The notes beneath the pieces are model-generated. The model saw only the letters and a list, made by a program, of their open reading frames with translations. It searched no databases and was not told where the DNA came from. The position numbers and the translations under genes were made by a program. From assembly GCA_003116975.1 (NCBI GenBank), contig BGKB01000069.1:62001-126000 (forward strand): a DNA stretch of 64,000 nucleotides, read 5' to 3'. Below, one piece after another: positions 21,295-30,441 of the stretch. Position 1 is the first letter of the stretch, and each line of letters opens with the position of its first letter. The stretch comes from Aurantiochytrium sp. KH105 (Eukaryota; Sar; Bigyra; Thraustochytrida; Thraustochytriidae).

Positions 21295-23598
21295 ATGGAG
21301 ACCTGGGAGAGAAGATCGAAACGACTGTGCCATGCCAAGGCGGCGCTCGCTTTTGCAGCAGCCTTTGCGGTGCTTTGGGCGGGGCTAAACGCAACGCTCG
21401 GCGCAAAGGGAGAACTTGAGCTGGTGGACGAGCAGCGAGAAAATACGAAGAGCAGAGTGGATGATGACGAAGCTGCAGCTCGGGCACTCTGGACCACCGA
21501 CGACGGCGAACTCGCAGATATCTCGCCTGCAACCTTGGCGCAATTCATGACCCTCGAGGAAAAGATCCGTCTCGTGCACGGATCTGCGCTGGGATGCCCG
21601 TACACGGGACGCACGCGGGGCGTGAGCCGCCTTGGCATTCCTGAACTGCGTGAAAACGATGGTCCTCAGGGCTTTCGTGGCGGACCAAACGGTTCGTCGA
21701 CAGCATACCCCAGCGCCCTCAACATGGCAGCCACCTTTTCGCCCGAGCTCACCAGGCAATGGGGTCGTGAAATGGCGTACGAATTTGCGGAAAAGGGAGC
21801 CAACATGCTGCTTGGTCCCGGTCTGAACGTGATGCGCGTCCCTCGCAATGGAAGAAACTTTGAATATCTATCAGGAGAGGATCCTCGACTCGGTGCGGCG
21901 CTGAGCGCAGCAGCTGTGCGAGGAATTCAGTCTGTGCCTGGCATGATTGCCACGGCCAAACACTTTGCCCTCAACAACCAGGAGACAAACCGATTCACTG
22001 TGAGCGCCGAAGTGGACGACGTGACGCTGCACGAAGTGTACCTGGCCCCTTTCGAAGCTGCCGTTCGCGCCGGTGTCTTGTCCATCATGTGCTCATACAA
22101 CTTGGTGCATGGCGTGCATGCATGCGAGCAAGGTTCACTTCTCGGCAAAACCCTCCGTGAAGACTGGGGCTTTGATGGCTTTGTGGTGAGTGACTGGCTG
22201 GCTACCCACTCAGTCCGGGCGTCCATGGATGCTGGTCTGGATCAAGAAATGCCATTGGGCATGCACTACGGTGCCAAGCTGGAGCGCCTTGCTGCCAAAG
22301 ATCCAAAGGTGGCAGCTCAGCTCACGAACCAAGTCGAGCACGTGTTGAACGCCATGAAAGGCGCAGGACTTCTCCCAACAATCAACCGTTTGCCATGCCA
22401 AATTGACGTGGATGTGACGACTCCTGCGCGGCGGCGTCTAGCGGCTGACCTTGCGACAGCCGGAATGGTACTCTTGCGCAACGAAAACAAAACGCTTCCC
22501 TTGCGTTCTAGCAGTGGTATCCGTCGCATCACTTTAATCGGTAGTGCTGCGGATGACGTGTCAGTTCTGGCAGGTGGGGGTTCGGGTCACGTCGATGCAG
22601 GTCCGCATGCAGTCACCGCACGACGTGGACTCGCAGATGCGCTCGCAATGAATGAGGCGTGGGCGTCCGCTGAACTGGTGTATACAAGCGGTACAAACGT
22701 GAGCGAAGCGGTGAAAACCATGGAGGATGGAGCCAAGTCCGCTGGCGCGTCCGTGGCGGTGGTGGTAATTGCGACTTCATCAACCGAAGGCGAAGACCGG
22801 GCATCACTCGAGTTTGACGCGCCGGCACAGCGACTGTCGTCTGCGGTCCTTGACGCAGCGCTTGCGCTTGGTGTGCCAACGATTCTCGTTGCAATCGCGC
22901 CTGGGCCAGTAATCATGCCCATGACATCGCAAGCGAGTGCCACTCTTCTTTCCTTTATGCCAGGCCAGGCCTTTGGCGATGCTCTTGCTCAAGTTTTACT
23001 CGGGCAAGCCGCTCCGACCGGTCGTCTCCCGATCACGCTGCCCAAACGCGGCGCCGAAATCGAGTTTGCTCCCGATGAGTACCCTGGCGACGCGCGTGCC
23101 TTGTACAAGGAAGGCCTCATGATTGGTTATCGCTGGTTTGACCAGCACAAGATTGACGTGGCGTTTCCATTTGGGTTTGGACTCACCTATACGGAATTTT
23201 CATTTTCAAATGCTAGTGCGCGAGCGTCGCATCATGGCGGCTGGGACCTGGAGGTAACTCTTCACAATGAGGGCAAGGTGGACGCGATTGAAGTTGTTCA
23301 AGTGTACCTGGGCCAGTCAGACAGCGCGTGCGTGACCGCTGCATCGAATGTGACGCGGCCACTGAAGAAGCTTGCTCAATTCCAACGTGTGCATGTGCGG
23401 GCGCAAGAGCACAAGCTAGTGACGATCCATGTGAGCTTTGCTGACGTCGCTGAGTGGAATGGCAGTGGGTCTTGGTCTCTTGGCACCTTGACCAAGTGCT
23501 CTCATGAATGGCTTTGGGGAGCTTCGTCGCGCGACATTCGCGCTCGTGCGCCGTTTTCAGCAATGGGCGCCACTCTGCCTCTCGTTAAAACAAAGTAA
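21295..23598 (+). CDS. Glycoside hydrolase family 3 beta-glucosidase, membrane-anchored or secreted
   Basis: A 767-residue intact ORF. A hydrophobic segment at about residues 15-36 (AALAFAAAFAVLWAGLNATL) after a basic start should be a signal peptide or signal anchor. The GH3 N-terminal barrel shows LRENDGPQGFRG, GANMLLGPGLNVMRVPRNGR, FEYLSGEDPRLGA, KHFALNNQE and GFDGFVVSDWLA. Asp300 (codon at 22192) in SDW is the expected nucleophile. The C-terminal sandwich (TAGMVLLRNENKTLPL) and the fibronectin-like tail (VAFPFGFGLTYTEFSFSNAS) complete the three-domain layout of family members. It should release terminal beta-linked sugars from plant- or algae-type polysaccharides or glycosides outside the cell. 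NVS/NAS-type sequons are present. The exact substrate is unknown. Confidence 0.93.
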   Translation: METWERRSKRLCHAKAALAFAAAFAVLWAGLNATLGAKGELELVDEQRENTKSRVDDDEAAARALWTTDDGELADISPATLAQFMTLEEKIRLVHGSALGCPYTGRTRGVSRLGIPELRENDGPQGFRGGPNGSSTAYPSALNMAATFSPELTRQWGREMAYEFAEKGANMLLGPGLNVMRVPRNGRNFEYLSGEDPRLGAALSAAAVRGIQSVPGMIATAKHFALNNQETNRFTVSAEVDDVTLHEVYLAPFEAAVRAGVLSIMCSYNLVHGVHACEQGSLLGKTLREDWGFDGFVVSDWLATHSVRASMDAGLDQEMPLGMHYGAKLERLAAKDPKVAAQLTNQVEHVLNAMKGAGLLPTINRLPCQIDVDVTTPARRRLAADLATAGMVLLRNENKTLPLRSSSGIRRITLIGSAADDVSVLAGGGSGHVDAGPHAVTARRGLADALAMNEAWASAELVYTSGTNVSEAVKTMEDGAKSAGASVAVVVIATSSTEGEDRASLEFDAPAQRLSSAVLDAALALGVPTILVAIAPGPVIMPMTSQASATLLSFMPGQAFGDALAQVLLGQAAPTGRLPITLPKRGAEIEFAPDEYPGDARALYKEGLMIGYRWFDQHKIDVAFPFGFGLTYTEFSFSNASARASHHGGWDLEVTLHNEGKVDAIEVVQVYLGQSDSACVTAASNVTRPLKKLAQFQRVHVRAQEHKLVTIHVSFADVAEWNGSGSWSLGTLTKCSHEWLWGASSRDIRARAPFSAMGATLPLVKTK

Positions 23599-24231
23599 TT
23601 TATTCACGACACGAAGAATTCATACAAATGCTTCAAGTTCGCAGGGACGACCGAATTGGGCATTTTTTTGGTCCTTACTTTTTCCCCTCTTGCTGCGCGG
23701 CTGCGTTGGGACGACCGACTTGGGCATTCTCTCGCCCCTTACTTTTCCCCCTTCTTGCTGCGGGACTGCGAAAAGACTCTTTTACTTTCCTTTCCTCGAA
23801 GTCCGCCCTGAGGAAGGTCCCGACAGCATAAATTTAACGATCGCGGCACGCACACAAGAGATGGAATACAGAAATCAGAGAAGAAAGATTGACAGACGAA
23901 GAAAGATCTCTTTCACAATCGTGCTTAGCAGTTGACTAGGTGTGAGCATGGCGCCCGGTCTGTTGTAGTCGTCTCCAGATGAACAGTGTGTCTTTTGTCA
24001 TGATCTTGCGTGCGAGGGAAATGACTTCATGCTTGCAGTCAGTCCAGCTGGCTGCGATATCAAGGTCCGAGTCTGGAGGCGGGCAGAGATGGAGGAAGAT
24101 GCATGGGATATGGCGTTGGCTGTGTTGTTGTTGTACTTGATGTGGTGGTGTTGGTGGTAAAATGATGGATGGTGGAAGTGGTGGTCGTGGCGATGGCGGT
24201 GCCAAAGCGAGACGACCCAAAAGGTCCATAT
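23599..24231. other. Convergent intergenic region
   Basis: 633 bp between the GH3 stop and the NDUFB7 stop. An imperfect direct repeat of about 45 bp occurs near 23646-23690 and 23706-23755 (ACGACCGA.TTGGGCATT...CCTTACTTTT). GTTGTTG/GTGGTG tracts occur at 24115-24200. No gene seen. Confidence 0.5.
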
Positions 24232-24636
24232 TTACTTTTGCGTCAGGGCCGCCTTGACAGACTTCTGGTACTCGTCATACTGGCACTGCTCGTAGGCGTG
24301 GAGCTGATGATGGCACTTGCTCATGGAAAATGCGGTCTCTCGCCGGCACTTTTCGAGCGGAATGAGGAGGTGGGAGCAAAAGTCACGGTTCGCAAGGCTA
24401 ATCTGGTAGCGGCGAAGCTCCTCACGGTCCACGGGCAGCTCTATTTGTTCATTCGTTCGTTCATTTGGTTTTGTTTTTTTCGCCAAGATTTTCGCGCATC
24501 GTCGAGAAACACAAAAAGTCGCAATCCACAGCGTCTCGCTGCGTCAGTTCCCATCTCGCCGCTCTCGCCTCGGCCCCGCCCCCGGCTTCCTCCCTCTCCT
24601 CCCGCCTCCGCGCCCGCACGTACCTCGCGTCGACAT
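24232..24636 (-). CDS. NDUFB7: NADH dehydrogenase (complex I) subunit NDUFB7/B18, two exons
   Basis: The model joins 24636-24624 (13 nt: M S T R plus one base) to 24440-24232, giving 73 residues. The donor is gtacgt at 24623; the 183-bp intron ends in aatag; the phase-1 join gives MSTRELPVDREELRRY. Exon 2 alone has no ATG, which prompted the search for exon 1. Twin CX9C motifs are exact: C26-C36 and C47-C57, within FCSHLLIPLEKC and CHHQLHAYEQC, followed by QYDEYQKSV. This is the coiled-coil-helix-coiled-coil-helix fold of NDUFB7, imported into the mitochondrial intermembrane space by the Mia40 route and forming part of the complex I membrane arm. It is about half the length of the animal subunit, lacking most of the N-terminal extension. 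Confidence 0.88.
24441..24623 (-). other. Intron of NDUFB7
   Basis: Donor gtacgt at 24623, acceptor atag ending at 24441, phase 1, 183 bp. It nearly equals the 182-bp intron of the adjacent carrier gene in length. Confidence 0.8.
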
Positions 24637-25400
24637 GATGTCTCTCTGTTCAAGCGTCTCTCTCGAGGCTGCCTGCCGGGCGAGCTAGCCAGCGAGCGAG
24701 CAAAGGGCGAGCGCGGGCCGCGCGTCTCCGCAGAAGCTCCTGCCGCCGTCTCCGGGCGTGCCTGCGTGCTCGCTCTGCCGCTCGGCCGCTCGCGCTCGCT
24801 GCCGCTCTCCGCGTCCCCGTCCTTGCGCTTATGCGGCTCCACGAGCGGCTGCAGCAGGGCAGGCCGGGGACTAAGCCCCGGGACTAAGCTTCGGGGCAAA
24901 CGCGCGCTTCTCCCCTGCACGCGGGGGAATTAAGCCCTTTGCGCACTAGGCCTAGGCTCTTGCGTTTCCATCGCATCGATGCCCGCGGGGGGAAAGAGGA
25001 ATCGCGGTGCCGCCGCTGGACGTCTGCCTGCCTGCCGGCGGTTTCTGCGCGGAAAGGCGGGAAGAGAGAGGCTCGCGTCGCCGAGGCTGCCTGCCGAGAT
25101 GCGCGAGGGGAGATGGGCGAGCTGAGAGCCGAGTCGAGTCGAGTCGAGTCGAGCCGAGCCGGGCCTGCGCGTGCCGTACCGTTGGGCCTGATAGCGGAAA
25201 GGCGGGCGGGATAGACCGGTTTGCGTTGGCCAGCCAGAATCGCAGCGCGCGTGCAGTTCGCGCTCGCGGAGGGCGCCGAGGAGGACGCGGAGAGCGCGCG
25301 CGGGAGCGGCGGCGCGCGGGCCGGGGAGATCGAGATCGCGGCGGAGCGCGGGGACCTCGGCCGGGCCTCTCCGGCGAGGAGCAGGCCTGGCGGCGAGCAG
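24637..25400. other. Divergent promoter between two mitochondrial genes
   Basis: 764 GC-rich bases between the divergent starts of NDUFB7 and the mitochondrial carrier, which could allow shared control. It contains a (GAGTC)n run at about 25131-25151 and an imperfect duplicated element with AAGCCCCGGGACTAAGCTTCGGGG at about 24871-24900. ORFs here are Arg/Ala-rich on both strands and rejected. Confidence 0.5.
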
Positions 25401-26626
25401 ATGTCGGAGAGCCCCTCGGGGGCCGGGGTGGTGGTGACGCCCAAAGGGCCCTCCGGCGTGGAGGCCCTCGTGGGCAACTCCGCCGCGCAGACGGCGACGA
25501 TGGACGCCGAGAAGGCGCGCAAGAGGCCGCGCGGAGACCGCGAGAAACAGCTGACGGTACGTGAAGATGGCAGGCCGAAGAACGGCAAGAAGAACAAGAA
25601 GGGGCGCCGGCCAGCCGAAGCGGGCGGGCCCCCGAGGGCGCAGAACCCGGGCGGAGACCGCCCCGGACGTGCTGGCGCATCGCGTCTCGCTCCGGAAGCT
25701 GAAAGACTGACGAGGTGAACATGGATTTGCATTGACAGAGACTCGTTCTCGGTGGCGTGGCCGGGTCTGTGGCCAAGACGACGGTAGCTCCGCTCGAGCG
25801 CGTGCGCATCATGGCGCAGACGGGGTACGCGCGAAAGAGCATGTTCAAGACGGCCCAAATGATTGTAGAAAAAGAGGGCGTTCAAGGCCTGTGGCGCGGC
25901 AACTTTGTCAACTGCGCCCGCGTGTTTCCCTCGCGTGGCATTCTCTTTAGTTTTAATGACATGTACAAGGTTGCGTTAGCCCAACGCTTCTTGGACGATA
26001 GTATCACGCTGCAAGACGGTTTTCTCGTGTCGGCCAAGTCGCAAAAACGCCACGAAGTCCCCTTCTGGCTGTCGTTCACGTCTGGGTCGGTGGCTGGAAT
26101 GACGGCGTGCGCGCTGACGTATCCGCTCGACGTTGCGCGAACGCGCATGTCTGGCAAATTAGTTCGCGCAGATGGCGTGCAGAATCGCATGTTTGGCACG
26201 CTAGCCCACATGGCCAAGACGGAGGGGATTCTGTCTTGGTATCGGGGCGTAGGGCCTACGCTTCTGGGCGCCATTCCGTACGAGGGCATCAAGTTTGCCG
26301 TTTTTGACGCGTCAATTGGCATTCTCGAAACGATTCAGCCCGAGAACAAAGTTATCAACAAACTCGTAGCGGGTGCTTTTGGTGGCGCGTGCGCCGGTTT
26401 TGTCATGTACCCCAACGACACGGTTCGTCGCATCATGCAGATGCAAGGTCACAACGGAAAGCCATCAGAGTACACTAGCGCCTTGGACTGTTACATCAAG
26501 CTGTACCGCGCCGAGGGTCTTGGTCGATTCTTCCACGGCATCTCTCCGTACCTCGTGCGCATGGTGCCGAATTCTGCCATTCAATTTGGCGCTTACTCTC
26601 TTCTTCGTGACGCACTTGGCGTCTAA
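25401..26626 (+). CDS. Mitochondrial carrier (SLC25), adenine-nucleotide/CoA-carrier-like, two exons
   Basis: The model joins 25401-25556 to 25739-26626, giving 347 residues. Exon 1 encodes 52 polar residues (MSESPSGAGV...GDREKQLT). Donor gtacgt, acceptor gacag, both phase 0, continuing as RLVLGGVAGSVAKTTVAPLE. Three carrier repeats are present, each with the signature loop: PLERVRIM, PLDVARTRM and PNDTVRRIM. Each is followed by an even-helix motif such as GLWRGNFVN, SWYRGVGPTLLGAIPYEGIK and RFFHGISPYLVRMVPNSAIQ. APLERVRI and the final PNSAIQFGAY resemble the CoA/ADP/phosphate carriers (SLC25A42/SLC25A24 side). Transport across the inner mitochondrial membrane is secure; substrate is not. Confidence 0.92.
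25557..25738 (+). other. Intron of the mitochondrial carrier gene
   Basis: Donor gtacgt, acceptor ttgacag, phase 0, 182 bp. Needed because the carrier core has no ATG upstream of its first helix within exon 2. Confidence 0.85.
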
Positions 26627-27169
26627 TTGCAAATCATTGCACCTTATTCTTCTTTTTGTTCCTTCTTTTCGCTCTTGCATTCCCGAAAAGGTTCTCCGGC
26701 AATCTCTGCTTTTGGCTTCATTTCTATACCCTCGCCTCCCTCTCTTCCCCCAGAAAAGGAAAAGGAGAACTCATTTGGCGGCCCGACTTCCTCGAGCTCT
26801 CCCGCGTCTGACCCGTCCCGGGTTTTAGCTCAACCCGTCTCTTTGCAAGTCATACTCGCTTGCGCGCTCGTCCGCTCGTTTGACTTCACTGTCAGAGAAC
26901 ACATGAGTTCCGCAGGGGTTCCGCAATCGTGCGAGAACCTGTTCTCCTTCAACAAGCCTTTGCATGGGAACCAGGCGCCTTTGCATGGGAACCAGGCCCG
27001 AGAAAGAGCGGGGACGGGGTGGACCCTCTCCGAGAGCGCAGTCCGAGCAAAGCGACCATCGTGTAGGTACGGGTGGAGGAACATGCGACAAAGATGCGAG
27101 CAGCTTTACAAACCGCAAATGGCGAAAATCCATGCGCACTGCCCCGCCCGCTCGCCGTTCGCAGCCCCC
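26627..27169. other. Intergenic / 5' region of ankyrin gene 1
   Basis: The frame of ankyrin gene 1 is open throughout, but the predicted peptide has no likeness to its paralogue before MSAHDDIFG. A short tandem duplication (CCTTTGCATGGGAACCAGGC twice) lies at about 26957-26998. An alternative in-frame ATG at 26903 would add 89 residues. Confidence 0.45.
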
Positions 27170-28102
27170 ATGTCGGCTCACGATGACATCTTTGGCCTCG
27201 TTCGGGCCGGAGATGTACAGGGCGTGCAAGACGCTGTCTTCGGAGCACCAGAAATGCTGTGCCTTGCGGACGCAGTCACTGGTATGACGCCTCTTATGTG
27301 CAGTGTTGCATGCAAGGAAAATAACGCGCTCTCTGCGTGGCTTGCGGAGCAGCTGGTGAAACGACAAATGCGAGACGCCCTCGACGCCGTTGATCTCGAG
27401 GGGCGCACCGCTCTGATTCATGCGTGCAAGCACGTTAATGAGGATATGGCAGCCTTCCTCCAGCAATGCGGCGTCAATCTTGACGCCAAAGATAAGCGAG
27501 GCTGGACTGCACTCATGTACGCCTGCCATCATTCTCTCGGCCGCGCGGCGAAACGGTTGGTTGAGCAGGGCAAGGTCGATGTTCATGCAAAGAGCTCAAA
27601 GGACGGTTTTACCGCTCTCGAGCTAGCTTGCCTGCCAGCAGCTTTGCTTTCGGAAAACGTTTGCAGCTCTCGACGCGATTGCTTCACAATCTGTTGGCAA
27701 AATGGCGCTGACCTGGGTCGCTCCTGTGACCTGGTTCACCATTCGATCGCGCAAGGCCATCTCGACTTTGACGAGGTTGCTCGTTTCATACGGTTCGTAA
27801 AGAGCCCACTGGCTGCGCTCGTTTTGAAAGACTTGGCCAGCGAGCCCAAGAAGCGCAGCGTTCTCTGCACAATGTTTCGTGATCGTGTTCGCAGCTTCAA
27901 GGACTGTGCACGAATCAACCTTGGCGCAGAGTACTTTTTGTTGCAAGGGGTCTCTTCGAGCTTGTGCGAGGACTTGGTTCATGATATTGTTCACACTTAT
28001 CGCGAGACATGTATTTTTGAACGAAACATAGTCTCGGCTTCAGCCGGGCCCGCGAAATCCAAGAATAGCACCGGCGAGCCGTCCCGCTGCGTGTGCATGT
28101 AA
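27170..28102 (+). CDS. Ankyrin-repeat protein with C-terminal CaaX box, paralogue 1
   Basis: 310 residues from MSAHDDIFGLVRAGDVQG, chosen because it aligns with the start of the paralogue at 29458 (MGDNIFTCIRNQNLRG). About four ankyrin repeats cover residues 1-150: TGMTPLMCSVACKENN, EGRTALIHACKHVNEDMAAF, RGWTALMYACHHSLGRAAKR, DGFTALELACLP. A helical C-terminal domain shared with the paralogue follows (KKRSVLCTMFRDRVRSFKDC). The protein ends PSRCVCM, a CaaX-type prenylation signal; the terminal Met favours farnesyltransferase in known systems. It is therefore probably membrane-anchored by a lipid tail. The cellular role is unknown. Confidence 0.8.
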   Translation: MSAHDDIFGLVRAGDVQGVQDAVFGAPEMLCLADAVTGMTPLMCSVACKENNALSAWLAEQLVKRQMRDALDAVDLEGRTALIHACKHVNEDMAAFLQQCGVNLDAKDKRGWTALMYACHHSLGRAAKRLVEQGKVDVHAKSSKDGFTALELACLPAALLSENVCSSRRDCFTICWQNGADLGRSCDLVHHSIAQGHLDFDEVARFIRFVKSPLAALVLKDLASEPKKRSVLCTMFRDRVRSFKDCARINLGAEYFLLQGVSSSLCEDLVHDIVHTYRETCIFERNIVSASAGPAKSKNSTGEPSRCVCM

Positions 28103-28522
28103 ATAAGTAAAGATTATTGTTGTTGTCATTTTGATTTATCGACTTCGCAGCTGCCCTTGGGGAAATGGAAATGACGTGAGCAGACAGCAGCGCCACAGAA
28201 GTGGTGAAATCGACTTGGCGCCCATAGGAAGTCTCTTGCAGACTTGCCGTGCCAACAACCATTCGAACTCAGCAGCCACTCGTTCATGCGACATTAAGAC
28301 AGTAAGTCTAACATCGCGTGGAGCACGAACCAGCATGGCCAGAGATCTGTGATCATTAAGCTCTTCACTACATCCTCTAGTCTAGACGACATATAAGGTG
28401 GGGAGAAGCATCGAGCTCCACTACGAGACTCTAATTCGTCGCAGTAGGATCGAAACCATTAAAGCGATCTTAGCGTACGTGACATCACCAGCAATCCATT
28501 TGATTACACATACTTCATAACT
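28103..28522. other. Intergenic after ankyrin gene 1
   Basis: 420 bp, AT-richer than its neighbours. No gene, repeat or RNA recognised. Confidence 0.5.
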
Positions 28523-28844
28523 GTGACACGCGTTGTGGGCCATTTTGACGGCAAGTACTGGTTGCAAGCGAGGGGACACCTTGAGTGTATTGCTCTGAGA
28601 GAAAGTGAAGTTGTCCGGTTTTTACCCGCATCGCATCCGGCAAGCACGATCGCAAGAGCAAAATGTGCCAGACGAAGTCCAAAGATTCCTCAACAAGCGT
28701 GCGAGTGCCACTCCGAACATCAAACCCCGGGATATGGTCAAGGCCATGCGCGAGAGTTTCCTAGACCTGGTCGGCATCAGCGGGTTGGAATCTGACGATG
28801 ACCAGCTCAAAAGAGCTTTCACCGCCGCCAAGAAGCGACAGTAG
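28523..28844 (+). pseudogene. Possible transposase-derived remnant between the ankyrin genes
   Basis: Two overlapping frames look coding in succession. One gives VGHFDGKYWLQARGHLECIA. After an apparent +1 shift near 28610 the other gives FYPHRIRQARSQEQNVPDEV and then FLNKRASATPNIKPRDMVKA up to a stop at 28844. The order 'yWlq..hleC', 'p.ei...l.k.a...ikp..i' recalls the N-terminal part of MULE/FAR1-type transposases, but the match is by eye and weak. No terminal inverted repeats or target-site duplication were found. It could equally be a short hypothetical gene fragment. Confidence 0.25.
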
Positions 28845-29457
28845 ACTCGAACTAGCTCAGGTTCTAGGCGTACCAGCTAACTCGGCCTCATAATACTACA
28901 TCTCAGCTCCTCTCATCGCGCCCGCCGAGCTCGAGACTTGTCTCACGCGCTCCCTGCTCGCCGCCGAGGGCCCGAAAGACCGCCGGGAGGCTGCCCAGGC
29001 CTGGCGCCGCCTCTCGCATGTTCTTGTCAGGTTTCGGCACCTTCGCCCAAGCCCTCTTTTGAGCACCTCGTTCTCGACGACTACGCCGCCCCCGACAGAG
29101 CAAGACCCGCCAGCGGCGTGGTAGCTCGCCCCCATGTTTTGGCAAAACGAAACTCTTCGCCCAAGAATCGATCCCGCCTCACTGTCAGTGCGGCCCCTTC
29201 AAGTTTCAGGCCTATTTTGGACCACTTTAAAATTGAAAAGAATCAAAATAGGCCGGGGGAGGGACCGCGCTTTTTAGGCCTACTATCAGCAGCGCTCACA
29301 CTCCCGGCACGCGCCGCCAGTTCTCCGGCGACCGGCTTCGTGGCTGCAAGTTCTCGCTGGACATTCTGCGAGCGAGTCGCGCGGCGGACGCTTCGTGCCA
29401 GCAAACCTGCAACCCTTACGAGGAGGAGAGAGCAAGAAGGGACAAGAAGCAAGGACG
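28845..29457. other. Intergenic / 5' region of ankyrin gene 2
   Basis: 613 bp. An imperfect inverted pair occurs near 29208-29248 (AGGCCTATTTTGG facing CAAAATAGGCC). The former half is at 29209-29221 and the latter at 29243-29253, with AAAATTGAAAAG between. It could form a hairpin or promoter element. No gene seen. Confidence 0.45.
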
Positions 29458-30441
29458 ATGGGCGACAACATCTTCACGTGTATCAGAAACCAGAATCTGC
29501 GTGGTGTGCAGCGAGTGGTCAGGCGTCAGCCCAAGGCTCTCTACCTGAGCGCTAGCAACACGGGCAACACGCCTTTGATGTCCAGTTTGGCGTCTTCTCA
29601 CCGGAGAACAAATTTTGCAATTGCCAAATATATCGTGGACGAAATGGTCAACAGAAGGCTCCAGAGCAAGCTCGGGACTCAGGATAAATATGGCCGGACA
29701 GCACTTATGCATGCTTGCATGAGCCACCATGAAAATATGGCCAACCATCTTGTTAAGCTCGGCGTGAAAACAGACGTGAGCGACAACAGAGGATGGACCC
29801 CGCTGATGTACGCTTGTCATCACTCTCTCCCAAGTGTTGCGCATGCTCTGCTCCACAATAAGAAGGCTGATGTGCATGCAACAGCCCGCGAGAGGGGGTA
29901 CACTGCGCTGGAGATCGCGTGTTGTGCTACGGTCCCGGCTGTTGAAACTGGAGGAGAGTCGATTGGGGAGTTCCGAGCTCATTGCGTTATGGTTTGCTAT
30001 GCCTTTGGCTCTGCGCTCGGTGACGGCGCCGATCTTGCTCAGAACGCGGTGCGCCGAGGCTTTGTGGAGTTCCGAGCGGTTGTTCAAGCCATGCATTTTC
30101 TCAAGGGGTCTATCGTCAAGGTGATTTCATCCCATCTGAAGTCTTCAGACGCGAAGCGGCGTATTGTCATTCACACTTTTTACAAGCGCGGAATTCGGTC
30201 GTATGACGACTTCGGAAGAGTACAACTTACCGCGTCCAACCTCAGCGGATTGGGCGTGCCAAAGGGTATCTGCAAAGCGATGTATAGTGACTTTTGCAAG
30301 GCATCTAAAGCAGAAGCTAGAGCCAGAGCACAAGCTCAGAAGAGGCGCAATGCTGGGGCTCAGAAAAGGCGCAATGCTGGAGCTCAGGCAAGTCGAGCTA
30401 CGAACAAGAAGCGGCAAGAGTCATCCTGTGTGTGTATGTGA
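29458..30441 (+). CDS. Ankyrin-repeat protein with C-terminal CaaX box, paralogue 2
   Basis: 327 residues with an ATG at 29458. Ankyrin repeats at about residues 1-150: TGNTPLMSSLASSHRRTNFA, YGRTALMHACMSHHENMANH, RGWTPLMYACHHSLPSVAHA, RGYTALEIACCATVPAVETG. The helical C-terminal domain is homologous to paralogue 1 (AKRRIVIHTFYKRGIRSYDD versus KKRSVLCTMFRDRVRSFKDC). A basic tail carries a duplicated AQKRRNAG motif, then NKKRQESSCVCM. The CaaX box CVCM is identical to that of paralogue 1 although the preceding tails are unrelated. The polybasic stretch before it would reinforce membrane association, as in K-Ras-type anchors. Tandem orientation and 1.4 kb spacing indicate local duplication. Confidence 0.85.
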   Translation: MGDNIFTCIRNQNLRGVQRVVRRQPKALYLSASNTGNTPLMSSLASSHRRTNFAIAKYIVDEMVNRRLQSKLGTQDKYGRTALMHACMSHHENMANHLVKLGVKTDVSDNRGWTPLMYACHHSLPSVAHALLHNKKADVHATARERGYTALEIACCATVPAVETGGESIGEFRAHCVMVCYAFGSALGDGADLAQNAVRRGFVEFRAVVQAMHFLKGSIVKVISSHLKSSDAKRRIVIHTFYKRGIRSYDDFGRVQLTASNLSGLGVPKGICKAMYSDFCKASKAEARARAQAQKRRNAGAQKRRNAGAQASRATNKKRQESSCVCM

